Origin: Nigrospora sphaerica
Lineage: Eukaryota; Ascomycota; Sordariomycetes; Amphisphaeriales; Apiosporaceae
Length of the DNA stretch: 64,000 nt
Direction: 5' to 3'
Assembly: GCA_018287875.1 (NCBI GenBank)
Contig: JAGVVL010000017.1
Location: 1,426,001 to 1,490,000 of the forward strand
The notes under the pieces are model-generated. The model had not been told where the DNA came from. It ran no database searches and saw only the letters and a program-made list of their open reading frames with translations. Shown piece after piece: positions 11,499-22,331 of this stretch (its first letter is position 1; each line of letters starts with the position of its first letter). A program made the translations under genes and the position numbers.

Positions 11499-13423
11499 CT
11501 AGAACTGGATGAGATCCTGGCCCTGTTGGTTGTTTTGCTGTGGCCTGGAAAATGGGTTGCTCTGGCCACCAAAACCGTTCATGCCCATGTTTGCAGGCCC
11601 AGTGGCGGCAGGCATCTGCTGTCCTCCATACTGGACCTGGGGCATGCCAGTGAACTGCTGCCGCAGGAAAGGATTGCTTCCCGTGGCATCACTGGTGACC
11701 TTATTCAATCCAGCACCAGCCGAGTTGACAAAGGTGCCAGGAGCAGTGTGCTGGGCCGGAATACGGAGGTTGCCCGTGTTGCCAAAGGTATCCATACCGT
11801 CACCGCTAGCAAGCAAGGCATTGAGTTTCGCTTCATGTTCGCTCATTTCTCTTTGGGGTTGCTGCTGCTGCTGCTGCTGGGGTGGTGGCTGGAACGTTGG
11901 CTGGGGCGGAGGAGTAAAGGTCTGCAACGACTTCTGTTCGGGAAGGGCCTGGAGGCTGTTCATACTGGTTATGGTGGAAGCCTTCTGAGCAGATTGGGGA
12001 CGATTCATGGCGAAGGGGTTGTTGGAGCCAGTTGGGGTGGCCATCAGCGTCGAGGGGACGGCCATATTGTTGTTTCCAGTAGCCCAGGGGTTGTTGCTTC
12101 CGGGCTGCGCCGTCGGTTCAGGAGATACGGCTTGCTGGAAGTTGAACTGGGGCTGCTGCTGTTGCTGCTGCTGCGCGTAGGGGTTGTTCATGCCGGTTTG
12201 CATGGGGTACTGCTGCTGCGGCAGCTGTAACTGTTGCTGGTTCTGCTGCTGCCCATAAGGGTCGTACATGCCAGTTGGTTGCACGCCCATCGGTTGGGAG
12301 CCGTAGCCATTCTGGAAGCCGTTCGGATAGCCCGTGTACTGGTTGGCCATGTTGGGCATGTTGTAGCCGGTGGGCTGCATCCCTATCGGGCTCTGCTCCG
12401 TCGTCGGGTTGCCGAACCAGTCTACGTTGTTGCCCTGCTGGTAGCCCATGTTCATGCCGGTCGGCTGTGGATTCTGGTTCGGCATGGCGAAGGGATCGTC
12501 GTCGAAAAGAGAGTTGGCGTTGCTTTCCTCTAGCTCCCGGCGCCGACGCTCCTCTTCCTCCTTGCTGAGCTTAATGGCCTTGGCCAGGTCGTCGTCGGTC
12601 TCGCCGCCCTGGCGACCCTCCCGTCTCCTCCGGTCTTCCTCCTCTTGGTACTTGCTGGCTTCCAGGGCAAGTTTGTATTCGGCATCGTCGTCGTCGTCGC
12701 TGCTTCGGTGCGGTCGCTGGCGTCTCTGGGACGGCGGCGGTACACTGCCCTCGGGCATGAACTCCTCGATGCCCGATACGCGGGACTTCCACGTCTTGCG
12801 GTCGCTGCGTTCGGCCCTCAGTCGCTCTTCGTCCAGGAGCAGGGCGGTCAATTCTTTGGCAGCCACGCGGACTGCAGAATTGGTCAGCAGGGCGGCACCC
12901 GTCACGCCGTCGGGCATGGGCATACTCACCATTCTGTCCAACGTCGCGACCGTCCTCGTCGACGTATTGGAATTCGCGCAAGGTCTTGATGACGTATGCG
13001 TTCTTACGGCCCCAGGTCACCACCAGCTCGGAACCCTCGTGCAAGCAGTAGTCGAGAACTTTCAGGGCCTTGAGAACATGCCGCCAGTTCTTGCCTTTGT
13101 CGTTCAGGCGCTTGTCAAGCATGTCCACAATGTCGTAGAATTCGGTCGACCTGTTGGCGCCGTCAGCATGGCGCCCCCGAGAACCGGTCTGCGGTGGAGT
13201 GCGCCTACGAATTGAAAGTCAACTGAGCGATCTCGCTCATCTGAGTGCCCGTCGGGCCCCAAGGGTCGTTGCTCGTGGCTAGGAAAAGCGTCAGGACCGG
13301 ATCGGGCGCCCGGGGGGTTGGTCGCGTGGGGCGGGGACGGCAGCACATACCTTCGCGCACCTTGACCTGCACACTGGAATAGCCCTTGGTGACATTTTTG
13401 ACGCTTCGCATTACTTTGGACAT
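11499..13423 (-). CDS. Epsin (ENTH-domain endocytic adaptor, Ent1/Ent2 type)
   Basis: Four exons on the minus strand (13423-13351, 13278-13209, 13150-12930, 12871-11499) encode 578 residues, with all phases consistent. Epsins bind PI(4,5)P2, ubiquitinated cargo, EH-domain proteins and clathrin during endocytosis. The ENTH domain fills roughly residues 10-145 (SVKNVTKGYSSVQVKVREAT, TEFYDIVDMLDKRLNDKGKN, WRHVLKALKVLDYCLHEGSE). Two ubiquitin-interacting motifs follow (AEYKLALEASKYQEEE and DDLAKAIKLSKEEEE). Next is a long Gln/Asn/Pro/Met-rich tail with repeated QPTG motifs, one DPF and three NPF motifs (NNPFAM, SNPFLR, SNPFSR). The protein ends in a clathrin-box-like DLIQF. The domain order equals that of yeast Ent1/Ent2; which paralogue it is cannot be told. 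Confidence 0.93.
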
Positions 13424-15511
13424 GTTGGCGGCGTGCGTCGGTTGAGACGGCGAATCGGCGGGAGCGGGTTAGATTGAATCAAGAGAGGAGAGAGGCAACC
13501 GATTGACGGGGTGAGCTGCCGGTGGCAGAATTCGGCGCGCGTTGCGTGCGTACGTTGACTGTAGGTGTCAGGAGCCCAGAAGGAGGGCGGCAGTGCGGCT
13601 CGGCTGATGACGACTGCTCCTGGTGCTGCTGGATGAGCCGGCTAAGGAAAGGGCGGCGCAGCTCAAGCGCGGCGCAAATCCAGCCCGTGGATGCGTGCAG
13701 CTGTCGAGAAGAGAGGCGCTGGGACGATGGGTTGCCGCGTTGCAGAGATGGTCAGACGGGCACCTGCGGTAGGGGAAGAGGAGGAGGAGAGGACGTGGTG
13801 GTAGTGGTGAAATGATGGATGGGTTTAGGGATGTAGGTAGTGAATGACGGACTCTCTTGCCTGGCTGGCGCGCGCGGTCGGTTTCATTGACTGGGATGGG
13901 GAGAGATGATCAGATGCAGTGGATGGATGGGGGGTGGGTGGATGATGGATGGGCCCGGGATTGGGACGGGGAGACTGGCAGATTGGGCGACAAACCAGTA
14001 ACTCATGTACTAGGTAAGGGATCTAGCCGAAAGGGCTGGCTGAACCGACGGACCGACTAAGCGCGTGCACACTTCCCTACTTCTGGTCTGCCCGCCGTAC
14101 GGGGATGGGAAGGCCAAGTAGCGCTCGCTGGAGAGAGCCGAAATTGTGTAGCGCCCGGAGAGCAGAGAGGTTCGGCTTGGCACAGGCTCAGAGGCAAGAG
14201 CACGATGATAGATGGGGGGGGGATCCAGCCCGCCAGCTGCTTGCGATGCCGCCACTTCCAGACTACCCGACGACGACCAGGGGGGCCTGTGCCTAGCAAT
14301 ACCCAGTTCTACCTGGAAGCCTAATCAAAAGGTAATTCGCTCAACCTGATCATCTTGTTCCTCCTCTCCCTCTGCCATGCCTGTCCCCTCAGACGTTGCC
14401 TGTGCTGTTCCAACATCCGTGCAGGGCCATCGAGACGTCTGAGACAGAACGTGTCTCTCCCCCTCAACCGCGTCGGAATGCTCAATCGCGTTTGTCGCCT
14501 GTTGACGACGCTGCGAATGCGCCATGACGTAATACCCGACCACCACCACCACACTCCCGGCATCTAAACCGTCCGGGTTGGTGGATATACACGGTCATGT
14601 ACTTACATAGTATCCACCTGCACATACTGCTTCAAGCCTCTGGCTGCATGTCGAGTCGAAAGTTGGAAATTTGAGCTCAGCCCATACAGCCTTACGAGGT
14701 GAGGGAAACAATCAGTCTCCCCCGATGCTGGGGCTCGCACGGGGGGGGAAGGGGGTCCCGGACTCGTTTAAGCCTGATCGACTATAGACTACCTAAGATA
14801 AGACCACGCCTGAAAAGTACAGCCAGTGTGATACGGGGCAAGTATGAAAGCAAGTTCCAACGCAGATAGATGGTTGAGACAGCACGCGAGTAGTACCTCG
14901 TTGGTATCCATGGTGCGGGCATGCAAATTTAGTCGGTACATTAAGACGTAAGCACATTAAAACATGCAGTGTTGTTACTCTGCCCTATCATACCCACTGC
15001 GACCCTGCCTCAAGGTTCGCTGATCCAGGGCCATCTTTCAACCCCTTTTATATGGCTGCGTCTGTCCAGTCGACCAGCCCGCCCCCCGAATACAGGTCCG
15101 ACCCGCTTCGACTCTCCTCGGTACTGGAGCTTCCTGCAGAGCATTGCTAAGGCGGCTGTCCATCACACAGGTCACAGGCCGCGCTGCTTTGTGCAAGTTG
15201 GTGGAACCAGACCCTTCGTGCTTGAAATCCAAGGCCAATTGCGGGCCTCGAAAATACGATCCGTCCCGGTTGGACTGCGCAATAAGCAGCACCCGACCAG
15301 CCTGACAGAATAGAACAAAAACGTGCCATTCAATTCAGTTAAGAGGTATCTTTGCCCACGGGAACGCCAATGCATGGCCCCGAGCCCGGCTCGTGAGCAC
15401 AACAGTGTGCCGCCTTCGGCACTATGTATGTCCCTGATGTTACACGCCTCCCTGCCCCAGTAGAAATACAACTTGATTATGACCTTGCTTTCGCCAGCCA
15501 AGTCGCCTCCT
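13424..15511. other. Intergenic, upstream of epsin and downstream of the MYST acetyltransferase
   Basis: About 2.1 kb. It contains purine-rich GGATGGATGG-like simple sequence at 13,910-13,950 and G-runs, with only short unsupported ORFs. The first bases are the presumed epsin promoter and 5' untranslated region, and the right end is the acetyltransferase 3' untranslated region. Confidence 0.5.
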
Positions 15512-18500
15512 TCACTCGTCCTCTCCCTCGGCGTCTTCGTCCACCATTACAACGTCGGCATCCTTGTCTCCATTGCCTCCCACCTCCGTCTCCGCGCTGC
15601 CGCTTCCAGCAACCGGGGCACCCTGGACCTTGAAATGCGCTGTCACGCTGGCCACCTCGACGTTCTTGCCGCCTCGCTTACCCGCCGTCTCCTTGACCTG
15701 CACCCGCACCGTGTCCTCGGCATTCTCGGCCCCTGCCAGGGCGGCAAGTCTCTGCTTTTCCCGCTCCACCCACCCGGGAGGAAGGCCGGGTCCGCTGTCA
15801 GCATTGCCGTAGTCACTCTTCTTAGTCCCCTTGGGCCAGCGACCCGGTCCTCGCCCCGTGCCACCCGACTTCTTGCGCACCGAGGTAGATTTCGGTTTTG
15901 ATGCCGATTTCCTCGCACTGCCCCCGCTTGGAGGCCGTCTCGGCCGAGGCCTAGGTACCGTAGCCGGTGCTCGGGGCGCTGTTGGCCGTATTGCGCTCGA
16001 GTTCATGCGCGGCATTGTCGGTCGTTTGGGGTTGGCCGGCGGGAACACTTCAAATCTGACGGCGGGGATGTCATCGTATTGTGCCATCCACTCGTCCGTG
16101 TCCTCTGCCAATGCTGCGCTATGACTGCCTCGCTGGACGTCCATCTCTCCGTGCGACTGTCGATGCTTGATACTGTGGCCATTTACCGGCGTCTCTTCAA
16201 CTGGCATCTCCGCGTTATCGTTCGGCTCGGTTGATTCAAGCACACTGGACTCGACTTCCACAGACGGCTTCGGATTGACGCCGTTCATCACGGCGAAGTC
16301 CCCGGTCGCTATTCCGCTTTCGGCAAGAACCTGGACCGTCTTTGCATCTTCGTCCTCCTCGCGAGGCGCAATCGCGTTAAGAGCCGGGCCGAGCTCGAAA
16401 TTTGTGGCATTGCTGCGTCCCATGACATAGGGTGTCCACGTCAGGGCCTCCTCTTTCAACTTTACGTAGTTCTTGGACTCCCACTTGGCGACGTATTCGC
16501 GACAGAACGGCAGATCAACCCGGAAGGCGTAGACCTTGGTCTGGGGGTCGCGGACCAGGCACCGCAGTCCTTCCAGCGCCGAAATGACGTCATCCGGCAT
16601 CATGCCCGTGTCGTCTGCTATCTTCCGCACGCTCAAGCCAACCTTTTTCGACTTGTCTGCCGGGGTCTGCTCGAGTAGGTACTTGCACATGACGAGCCTC
16701 CAGTAGTTGCGGTAGGATACGAGACCCATATCGGAGAGAGGTTTCTCGGGAGAACCAGTCTTTTCCTCAACACGGGTGAGGAGATAGGAGAAGTCGATCA
16801 AGAGGTTACCATAGCCTTTTCGCTGGTGTATTGGCAAAGTGAGGATGCAGCTCACATTGTTCTGGCTGCTGGCTCTCTTCTCCTTGGAGAAATAGCCGAC
16901 AAAATGATAACCAAGGTCGTCATATTCGCAAAGGACATAAAACAAGAAAGGCTCCACGTCGTAGTAGAGCGTCTTGGATCCGAGGAAGAGTTTGGCCAAT
17001 AAGCAGAGGTTCTGGCAGTAAACCGGATTCTTCCTGCCGTCAACTTCGAAGAAGGATACCGAGCCGTGCCGATAGATTTCGTCTCCAGGTGGGTGTTTTG
17101 CGGGGCATTTGAGCTTGTGTCGCCATGCCACATAGTCCGAGTTCATGTATTTGAGACAGAACTCGCAAATATACAGCACCCGGTTGCGGCTGTACTCTTC
17201 AGGATATGGCGCAGCGTACCAGGTGTCGATTTCCCAACCGCCAAATTCAATACATTCGATCTGGCTTGCGGGCCCCGCCGTCTTCTTCGACTTCTTGACA
17301 GGAACGTCCAGCTCGGCCTGCATGATCAGAAGGCGGTTCCGCCATTCTTCGTCGGCTTTCTGCTTGGCCTCATCGAACCGTCGCCTATCTTCTTTTGTAG
17401 GTAGCGTCTTGGATGTATCTGCCTCAGTCTCATTCAGGATACCACCGTAAGGCTTGCCCTTCAGCTCGTCGGTGTCCTTGTCGTAAAAGGAATAAAATGG
17501 CTGCGTATAGCTTGACGGTATGAAGGGTGCCATGGGTGGCATCGACGTCTCAGCGGTGCTGGGAGCTCGCGCTGCCGTAGCAGAACGAGCAGGGCGAGAT
17601 GCAGTTTTCCGGTCGGGGCGTTTTTGGAGCTTGGGCTTCTGCGACAGGATCCGCCGCAGTTCCGCTGGGTCAACGCGCATTTTGAGCAACAGTGTGTTTC
17701 GGGACCTTTTCATGATTGTGCACACGGCCTCCGGGTTGGAAATCTTAAGGCGCAAGGAACGCGACGACCTGGGTCGTAGCGTGTCTTCTCCATTCCCCTT
17801 TTCGTGGCTTGGTGCAGTCTCATCCTGAGTCGACTCCTGTTCTTGCTCGCTGGTGTTTCGACGACGCTTCCGAAGAGAGATAACGTCTTCTTCCAACTCG
17901 ACTTCGGCGGACGAGGTTTTGCGTTTCCGAAGCACGCGGGATCCATCCATGGGGTCCTCGTCGAGGACCAGCTGATTGAATACCGAGTGCGAGTCTGGCT
18001 TGTTTTCCGCCGGCAACAGATCCCGTGCAAGCTTAGAATCAGTCAACCGTCGGCTCGACGCTGGTGATATTGCCTCGAGCCCGGCATCGCCATTGGCGGG
18101 CACTGCTTCCTCCATAGCGGTTTCGGCACCTGATCCGGACGCCTCATCATCTCCAGCGCACTCGGAGCATTTCCACTTTGCGGTGCCTACAGATTGTGAG
18201 CCAGTTGGGTTCGAATGGGAATGCGGCTCGTGCACTGGTGGACTTACCATCTGATTCGCTGTAGGCATTGGTATCGCGTGCACATTGCTGGTGTGCTACA
18301 AACAGTTAGCGATAAAGGGTCTTGAATCGGCATAGGGAGGCGCGTTGGTTTACCATGCTCGCCACAGCCTTTGCAAGCCAATAAAGGTTCGGATTCGACG
18401 TTGGGAGTGTCCCCTTCTGATCCCTTACAGAGCATACACGCCTTTGCGTCAGCAGCTGCGGATGCGTCATCCTCGTCGTCCTCGTCGTCCTCTTCGTCGT

Positions 18501-19179
18501 CATCCCCTTCTTCCTCGTCTGCTTCATCAGCTTCTTCCTCTTCTTCTTCGTCGTCGTCGTCGTTCTCAACAGTATCTTCCCATTCGGCGGCCGATTCTCG
18601 ATCGCTGACAACCGAGGCAGTACTGGCATCTTCGCCGCTGTCACTTTCCTCATCTTCCGTCTCGCCAGGCTTGATCTTGACGGCGCCCACGCCCTCGGCT
18701 TCGTCTTCTTCATCGGGGTCATCCGTTTCATCGTCCGAGGCAGTATTGTCGTCAACGCCTTGTGCGTCGGCAGCTTCATCCTCTTCGCCCTCGGCATCGT
18801 CTTCCCCACTCGCATCGTCTTCACCTCCCGTATTATCGTCTCCGAGGTGCATGGTATAGTCAACTTGGGCGTCAGTCTCTAGCGCGGCCTCGCTGGGCTG
18901 GTCCTGTTCCGTCACATCTTGTTCCAGCTTTACTGTTTGTTTCTCCTCAGCTGCTACGTCCTTGTTGATGGCACTTCCAAGATGGTGTTCCAGGGCATCA
19001 CTCTTGAGCTGGGCTTCCCCAGGTCCGTCGTTCGCAGCAGGAACGGGGGGCTGCGAGGTGGCAGGCGCGGCATTGCCACTGTCGATCGCCATGGCATCAC
19101 CTCCATCGTCGTCCTCGAATTCGGCGTCCTCCTCGGAGAGAATAACGCTCTTCTGTAGCTCTTCTTCGGCATTCGTCAT
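15512..19179 (-). CDS. SAS3: MYST-family histone acetyltransferase with PHD finger (Sas3/KAT6 type)
   Basis: Three exons (19179-18354, 18295-18248, 18186-15512) encode 1182 residues. The first 250 residues are extremely acidic (runs of Asp/Glu). A C4HC3 PHD finger follows at about 258-312 (CMLC, CKGC, HQQC, WKCSEC), assembled across all three exons. The MYST domain (about 612-880) has the C2HC finger (CEFC...HKLKC), the lysine expected to be autoacetylated (KTLYYDVEPF), the acetyl-CoA loop QRKGYG, Cys in VSCILTLP and the catalytic Glu in SPEKPLSD. The C-terminus is Pro/Arg/Lys-rich and ends acidic. Known Sas3/KAT6 enzymes acetylate histone H3 in NuA3/MOZ-type complexes. PHD plus MYST suggests this subfamily rather than Esa1 or Sas2, which is an inference. 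The ATG is the first in the open frame of exon 1. Confidence 0.88.
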
Positions 19180-19947
19180 TTTGCAACAGTTGGAGCGCTG
19201 ATGGGGATTGTGGTGTGTGGTGGCGGATGACCAGTGCGCCGGGCGCAAAGAGAGAAGGAGCGGTGGGACCGTATCAAGGGAGCGTGGAGGCGCAAGTCGC
19301 AGAGCTACCAACCAAACCGTGGCATTCTTCTCGCATCTGGTGTCATGCAGAGCAGCTGGCGGCGGTGCCTAATCAGGATGCGCAACAGCAGCAGCTGGTG
19401 TCTAGAGAGACGGGGTGCGCGCGAGGCATGAGGCTCGATGCAGTGTGGGCCCGGGCTGTCAACGGGCGTAGCTGGACGCGCGGAATCTCGGCGCACGGGG
19501 GGGGACTGAATGGTTTCGCATGGGACAAGGACGTGGGGGACTATTCGGCGCGTGGTCTCACGTGCGAACGAACACAAAAGTGATGTTGCGGTCGAAGACA
19601 GCTCGATACGAGCGAGAGACCTCCCTCCAGGTCGGGCACTTTGGGGAGAGCTGGAGGTTCGCGCGGCTGCTGGAGCAGGTGGGTCTCCCGGCCTTAGTCA
19701 GCTGGAGATTTGCTGGACACCTCATCCAAGCCATTTCGAGTCCAAGCTCCCCCTCGATTGGGGGCAGGGCCAGCCATTGGCCAGGAAGTGGTGGCGCCCA
19801 ATCGACGGGGCTTCCTGAGGCAGCCAGGCTGCTACAGCCCGGCAATCCATCTCCGACCTCAATTCGCTTCTACGGTACGGAATCGACCGCCGGCGATAGC
19901 TAGCTTCCCGACCTCCCCAACGAACCGCACACTGCGATCCCACCACC
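19180..19947. other. Divergent promoter region of SAS3 and the NDUFA1-like gene
   Basis: These 768 bases separate two divergently read start codons. The half nearer the complex I gene contains three CCAAT-type pentamers, listed separately. Short ORFs in it have no similarity. Confidence 0.55.
19757..19802. promoter_or_regulatory. Cluster of three CCAAT pentamers
   Basis: ATTGG occurs at 19757-19761 and 19776-19780, and CCAAT at 19798-19802, all within 46 bases and 146-191 bases upstream of the NDUFA1-like ATG. CCAAT motifs bind the HAP/CBC complex, which is known to control respiratory genes in fungi. The spacing and target fit, but binding is inferred from sequence only and pentamers also occur by chance. 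Confidence 0.4.
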
Positions 19948-20382
19948 ATGCCCGTCCCTTTCGAAGCCCTTATTCCTTATGGGATCATTCTGGCCGTAAG
20001 CCCGCCGACGTAGCTCTTGTTGCGGGCCCTCGGATACTAAGTCTACGTCCACCAGATGTTCGGCGTGACCGGCGCCGGCATGTCCAAGATCAAGAACATG
20101 ACCAACGGCGGAAAGCGCACGCGACGCTCCCTAGACCAGTGGGACAGAGTACGGCTCGCCCCAGCTTACGGCATTATGTTCAACGGCTGACTCGCCGTGC
20201 TTGTAGCAAATGATGGACCGCGACCGAAGAATCACGGGTCTGTTACGAGGGCAATCCGATTCGCCGACCGCACCACCCGGCTACGAGCTGAACAACCCCT
20301 GGAGAGTACGTGGAAACGATAGCATATGGCCCATCCGTACCCGTTGCTCACCATTGTGCAGGTTGAGAAGCGGATGTGCTAG
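19948..20382 (+). CDS. NADH:ubiquinone oxidoreductase NDUFA1/MWFE-like subunit (9.8 kDa type)
   Basis: Four short exons (19948-19995, 20056-20148, 20207-20305, 20362-20382), all phase 0, encode 86 residues. This is the fungal form of the small single-span accessory subunit of complex I in the mitochondrial inner membrane. The N-terminus (MPVPFEALIPYGIILAMFGV) is the hydrophobic segment. The following SNGG-like MTNGGK and the MDRDRRITG motif match the SNGG and ERDRRVSG of mammalian MWFE. The C-terminus (PPGYELNNPWRVEKR) is typical of fungal orthologues. All exons are too short to be found by ORF length. Introns use GTAAGC, GTACGG and GTACGT donors and CAG/TAG acceptors. Confidence 0.88.
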
Positions 20383-20580
20383 AGGGTTGGCCCGGTTTCG
20401 GCGAAGGAATCGGCACAAGCGCCGGCGCACCGTAGCAGATGGACAAAGAAGACAGGCGCCCATACGGAGGTCACGAGCTTCGAATGCCCAGAATGAAAGG
20501 GGGTATCATTATCCAGCCTCCGCAGTCTATGCTCAACGCCAACACCGAGTATCTATGATGCAATGGAATATGCCGTGCTG

Positions 20581-21798
20581 TCAGATCCTAATCTCTGGCC
20601 TGTTTTTGTTCAGCCCTTCCAGCAGCATGCAAGCCTGGCAAAGCTTCTGGCTTGACATGTAACCACATCGCTCACAAGAACCCAGTTTCTGCTTGGTGAC
20701 GATGGGCAGGCTGGGGTTTGCAAGTTTGGTCTCCTTTTCCGGCTTTCTCGATGGTTCGTCACGTTGGCCAGCATTGGGGGGCATAGTGATCTCCGTCTCC
20801 AAGTCACGGGCTGCTACTGACTCGTTCTGTCTGAGTTGCTTCTCCATGGCGGCCATTTCGCCCCCAGAAGCACGGCCGCTCGCAGATCCGCAGCCGCCGG
20901 CGTTGTCGTCTTCCACGGCGGCGGGGGTTGAGGATTCCTTGCTGGTGCAGCCGCACGCGTCGGGAGTCTGTCCTGGTACCAGGCGAGCCATGTCTTCGCC
21001 GCTTCGGACAACGTCGAGGATGGCGCTTGGTCGGACCTTTTCCAAGTTCTTGATCAGACTCCTGGCGCTCCCCCTGAATGCCTCGGGGCTGTATATGCAT
21101 TCTGTGCTGAAGTAATCCAGCTTTTTGTGGTGGGCGTACAGGACAATCTCCTTTTCGTAAGCATATTTGAGCGGCTTGCTGCGTTTGACGTCGCTGGCAT
21201 TGCTTCCAGTGATGATGCTTGTCGCTCGTGACAGCCGCGCCAGGTCACCTCGAAGGAGGTTCATCAACACCGTCTCAGCCACATCATCGGCGTTGTGGCC
21301 AGTAACGACGTGCCGAATGCCTAGCATCTTTGCCCCACGGTCCAGAGCCTGGCGCCGAAAGACACCACAGTAGGTGCAGTTGCCTTTCTTGCCAATGGTC
21401 TCAACAACTTGGTCCATGGTCCACCCGTACAGTTCATCGTAGCCCACAATTTTAAGGGGCATGTCATACTGAACTGCATTTCTCTTCACCGTCTCCAGCG
21501 AATCATCTCGGTAGCCTCTGATACCCTCGTCGATGCTGAGAAGGACCAGGTCCAGGCCGTACTGGTGGCGATCGTTGAGCGTCTTTAGTACTGACGCCAA
21601 TACCGTTGAATCCTTGCCACCGGAAGCCCCGATTGCAATCTTGTCACCGGGTTGGAACAGCTCGGACGATGTGATGGTGTGATGCACCTCGTCCTCGAAG
21701 ATGCGGATGAAGCAGCCCTTGCAGAGCTTCTGGTGGTTCTTGGGCCGCTTTATGAGAGCGCGCTCCGTCTTGCAAATGGCGCAGAGAGCCGGGGCCAT
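20581..21798 (-). CDS. NCS6: Cytoplasmic tRNA 2-thiolation protein 1 (Ncs6/Ctu1)
   Basis: A single exon encodes 405 residues. Ncs6 with Ncs2 adds sulfur to wobble uridine 34 of tRNA Lys, Glu and Gln, using sulfur carried by Urm1. The N-terminal zinc ribbon is visible as C6-x2-C9 and C26-x2-C29. The PP-loop ATP-binding motif SGGKDST is at 59-65, and the family motifs [10 protein letters not shown] and [11 protein letters not shown] follow. The C-terminus has the second Cys cluster ([16 protein letters not shown]). Between catalytic core and C-terminal zinc site there is an extended low-complexity region with extra Cys ([15 protein letters not shown]), longer than in the compact archaeal family members. 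The ATG is the first in frame. It is tail-to-tail with the NDUFA1-like gene (198 bases apart) and divergent from the eL8 gene. Confidence 0.95.
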   Translation of the reverse strand: MAPALCAICKTERALIKRPKNHQKLCKGCFIRIFEDEVHHTITSSELFQPGDKIAIGASGGKDSTVLASVLKTLNDRHQYGLDLVLLSIDEGIRGYRDDSLETVKRNAVQYDMPLKIVGYDELYGWTMDQVVETIGKKGNCTYCGVFRRQALDRGAKMLGIRHVVTGHNADDVAETVLMNLLRGDLARLSRATSIITGSNASDVKRSKPLKYAYEKEIVLYAHHKKLDYFSTECIYSPEAFRGSARSLIKNLEKVRPSAILDVVRSGEDMARLVPGQTPDACGCTSKESSTPAAVEDDNAGGCGSASGRASGGEMAAMEKQLRQNESVAARDLETEITMPPNAGQRDEPSRKPEKETKLANPSLPIVTKQKLGSCERCGYMSSQKLCQACMLLEGLNKNRPEIRI

Positions 21799-22331
21799 AA
21801 TTGCCAGCCAAGTTGTAATCCGTTTGGCAAGAGTGGTAAGCGGCTTTCCGGGTTCGAAGATGAAAGGGAAGTTTTAGATGGGGCTGTCAGTCAGTGGTGA
21901 AAAGGCATGGACGGGTGTTGGGTATGATAATCGCGGCCTCTAGCTCGGGCTCCCGTTTCTATTGACCCTCTCTCTTTCTCCTCTGTCCTGAGTCATCAGG
22001 ACGGAAAGACCATGGATCGATAGGCAAAGCTTGGTGGGGGTGCAAGCGGCTTCCGCCACGGGCGTGGCCAACCGGGCAGCAACGCCGCCCCGAGGGGCTG
22101 ATGAGGGGCAGGGGGCCGATGGGCCTTGACGCTAGTGCCAGGTTGGCTTAGCGTCTCTATGCACGGGCCGGGCACACACGCACTTGCCTTGGGAAACCCT
22201 ACGAACACCACAATTTTTTCCGATTTCTATTTGGACGCCAGCGACTTTTGTCGAGATTTCTCCTTCCTCATCCCTCTCGAACTGGTCGATCGCAGCAACC
22301 ACGCCCAACGACCACACGACCAACTATCACC
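21799..22331. other. Divergent promoter region of NCS6 and ribosomal protein eL8
   Basis: These 533 bases lie between two start codons. The half next to the ribosomal protein gene is pyrimidine-rich (T-run near 22,213 and CT-rich stretches to 22,280), as is common just upstream of fungal ribosomal protein genes. No gene is supported inside. Confidence 0.5.
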
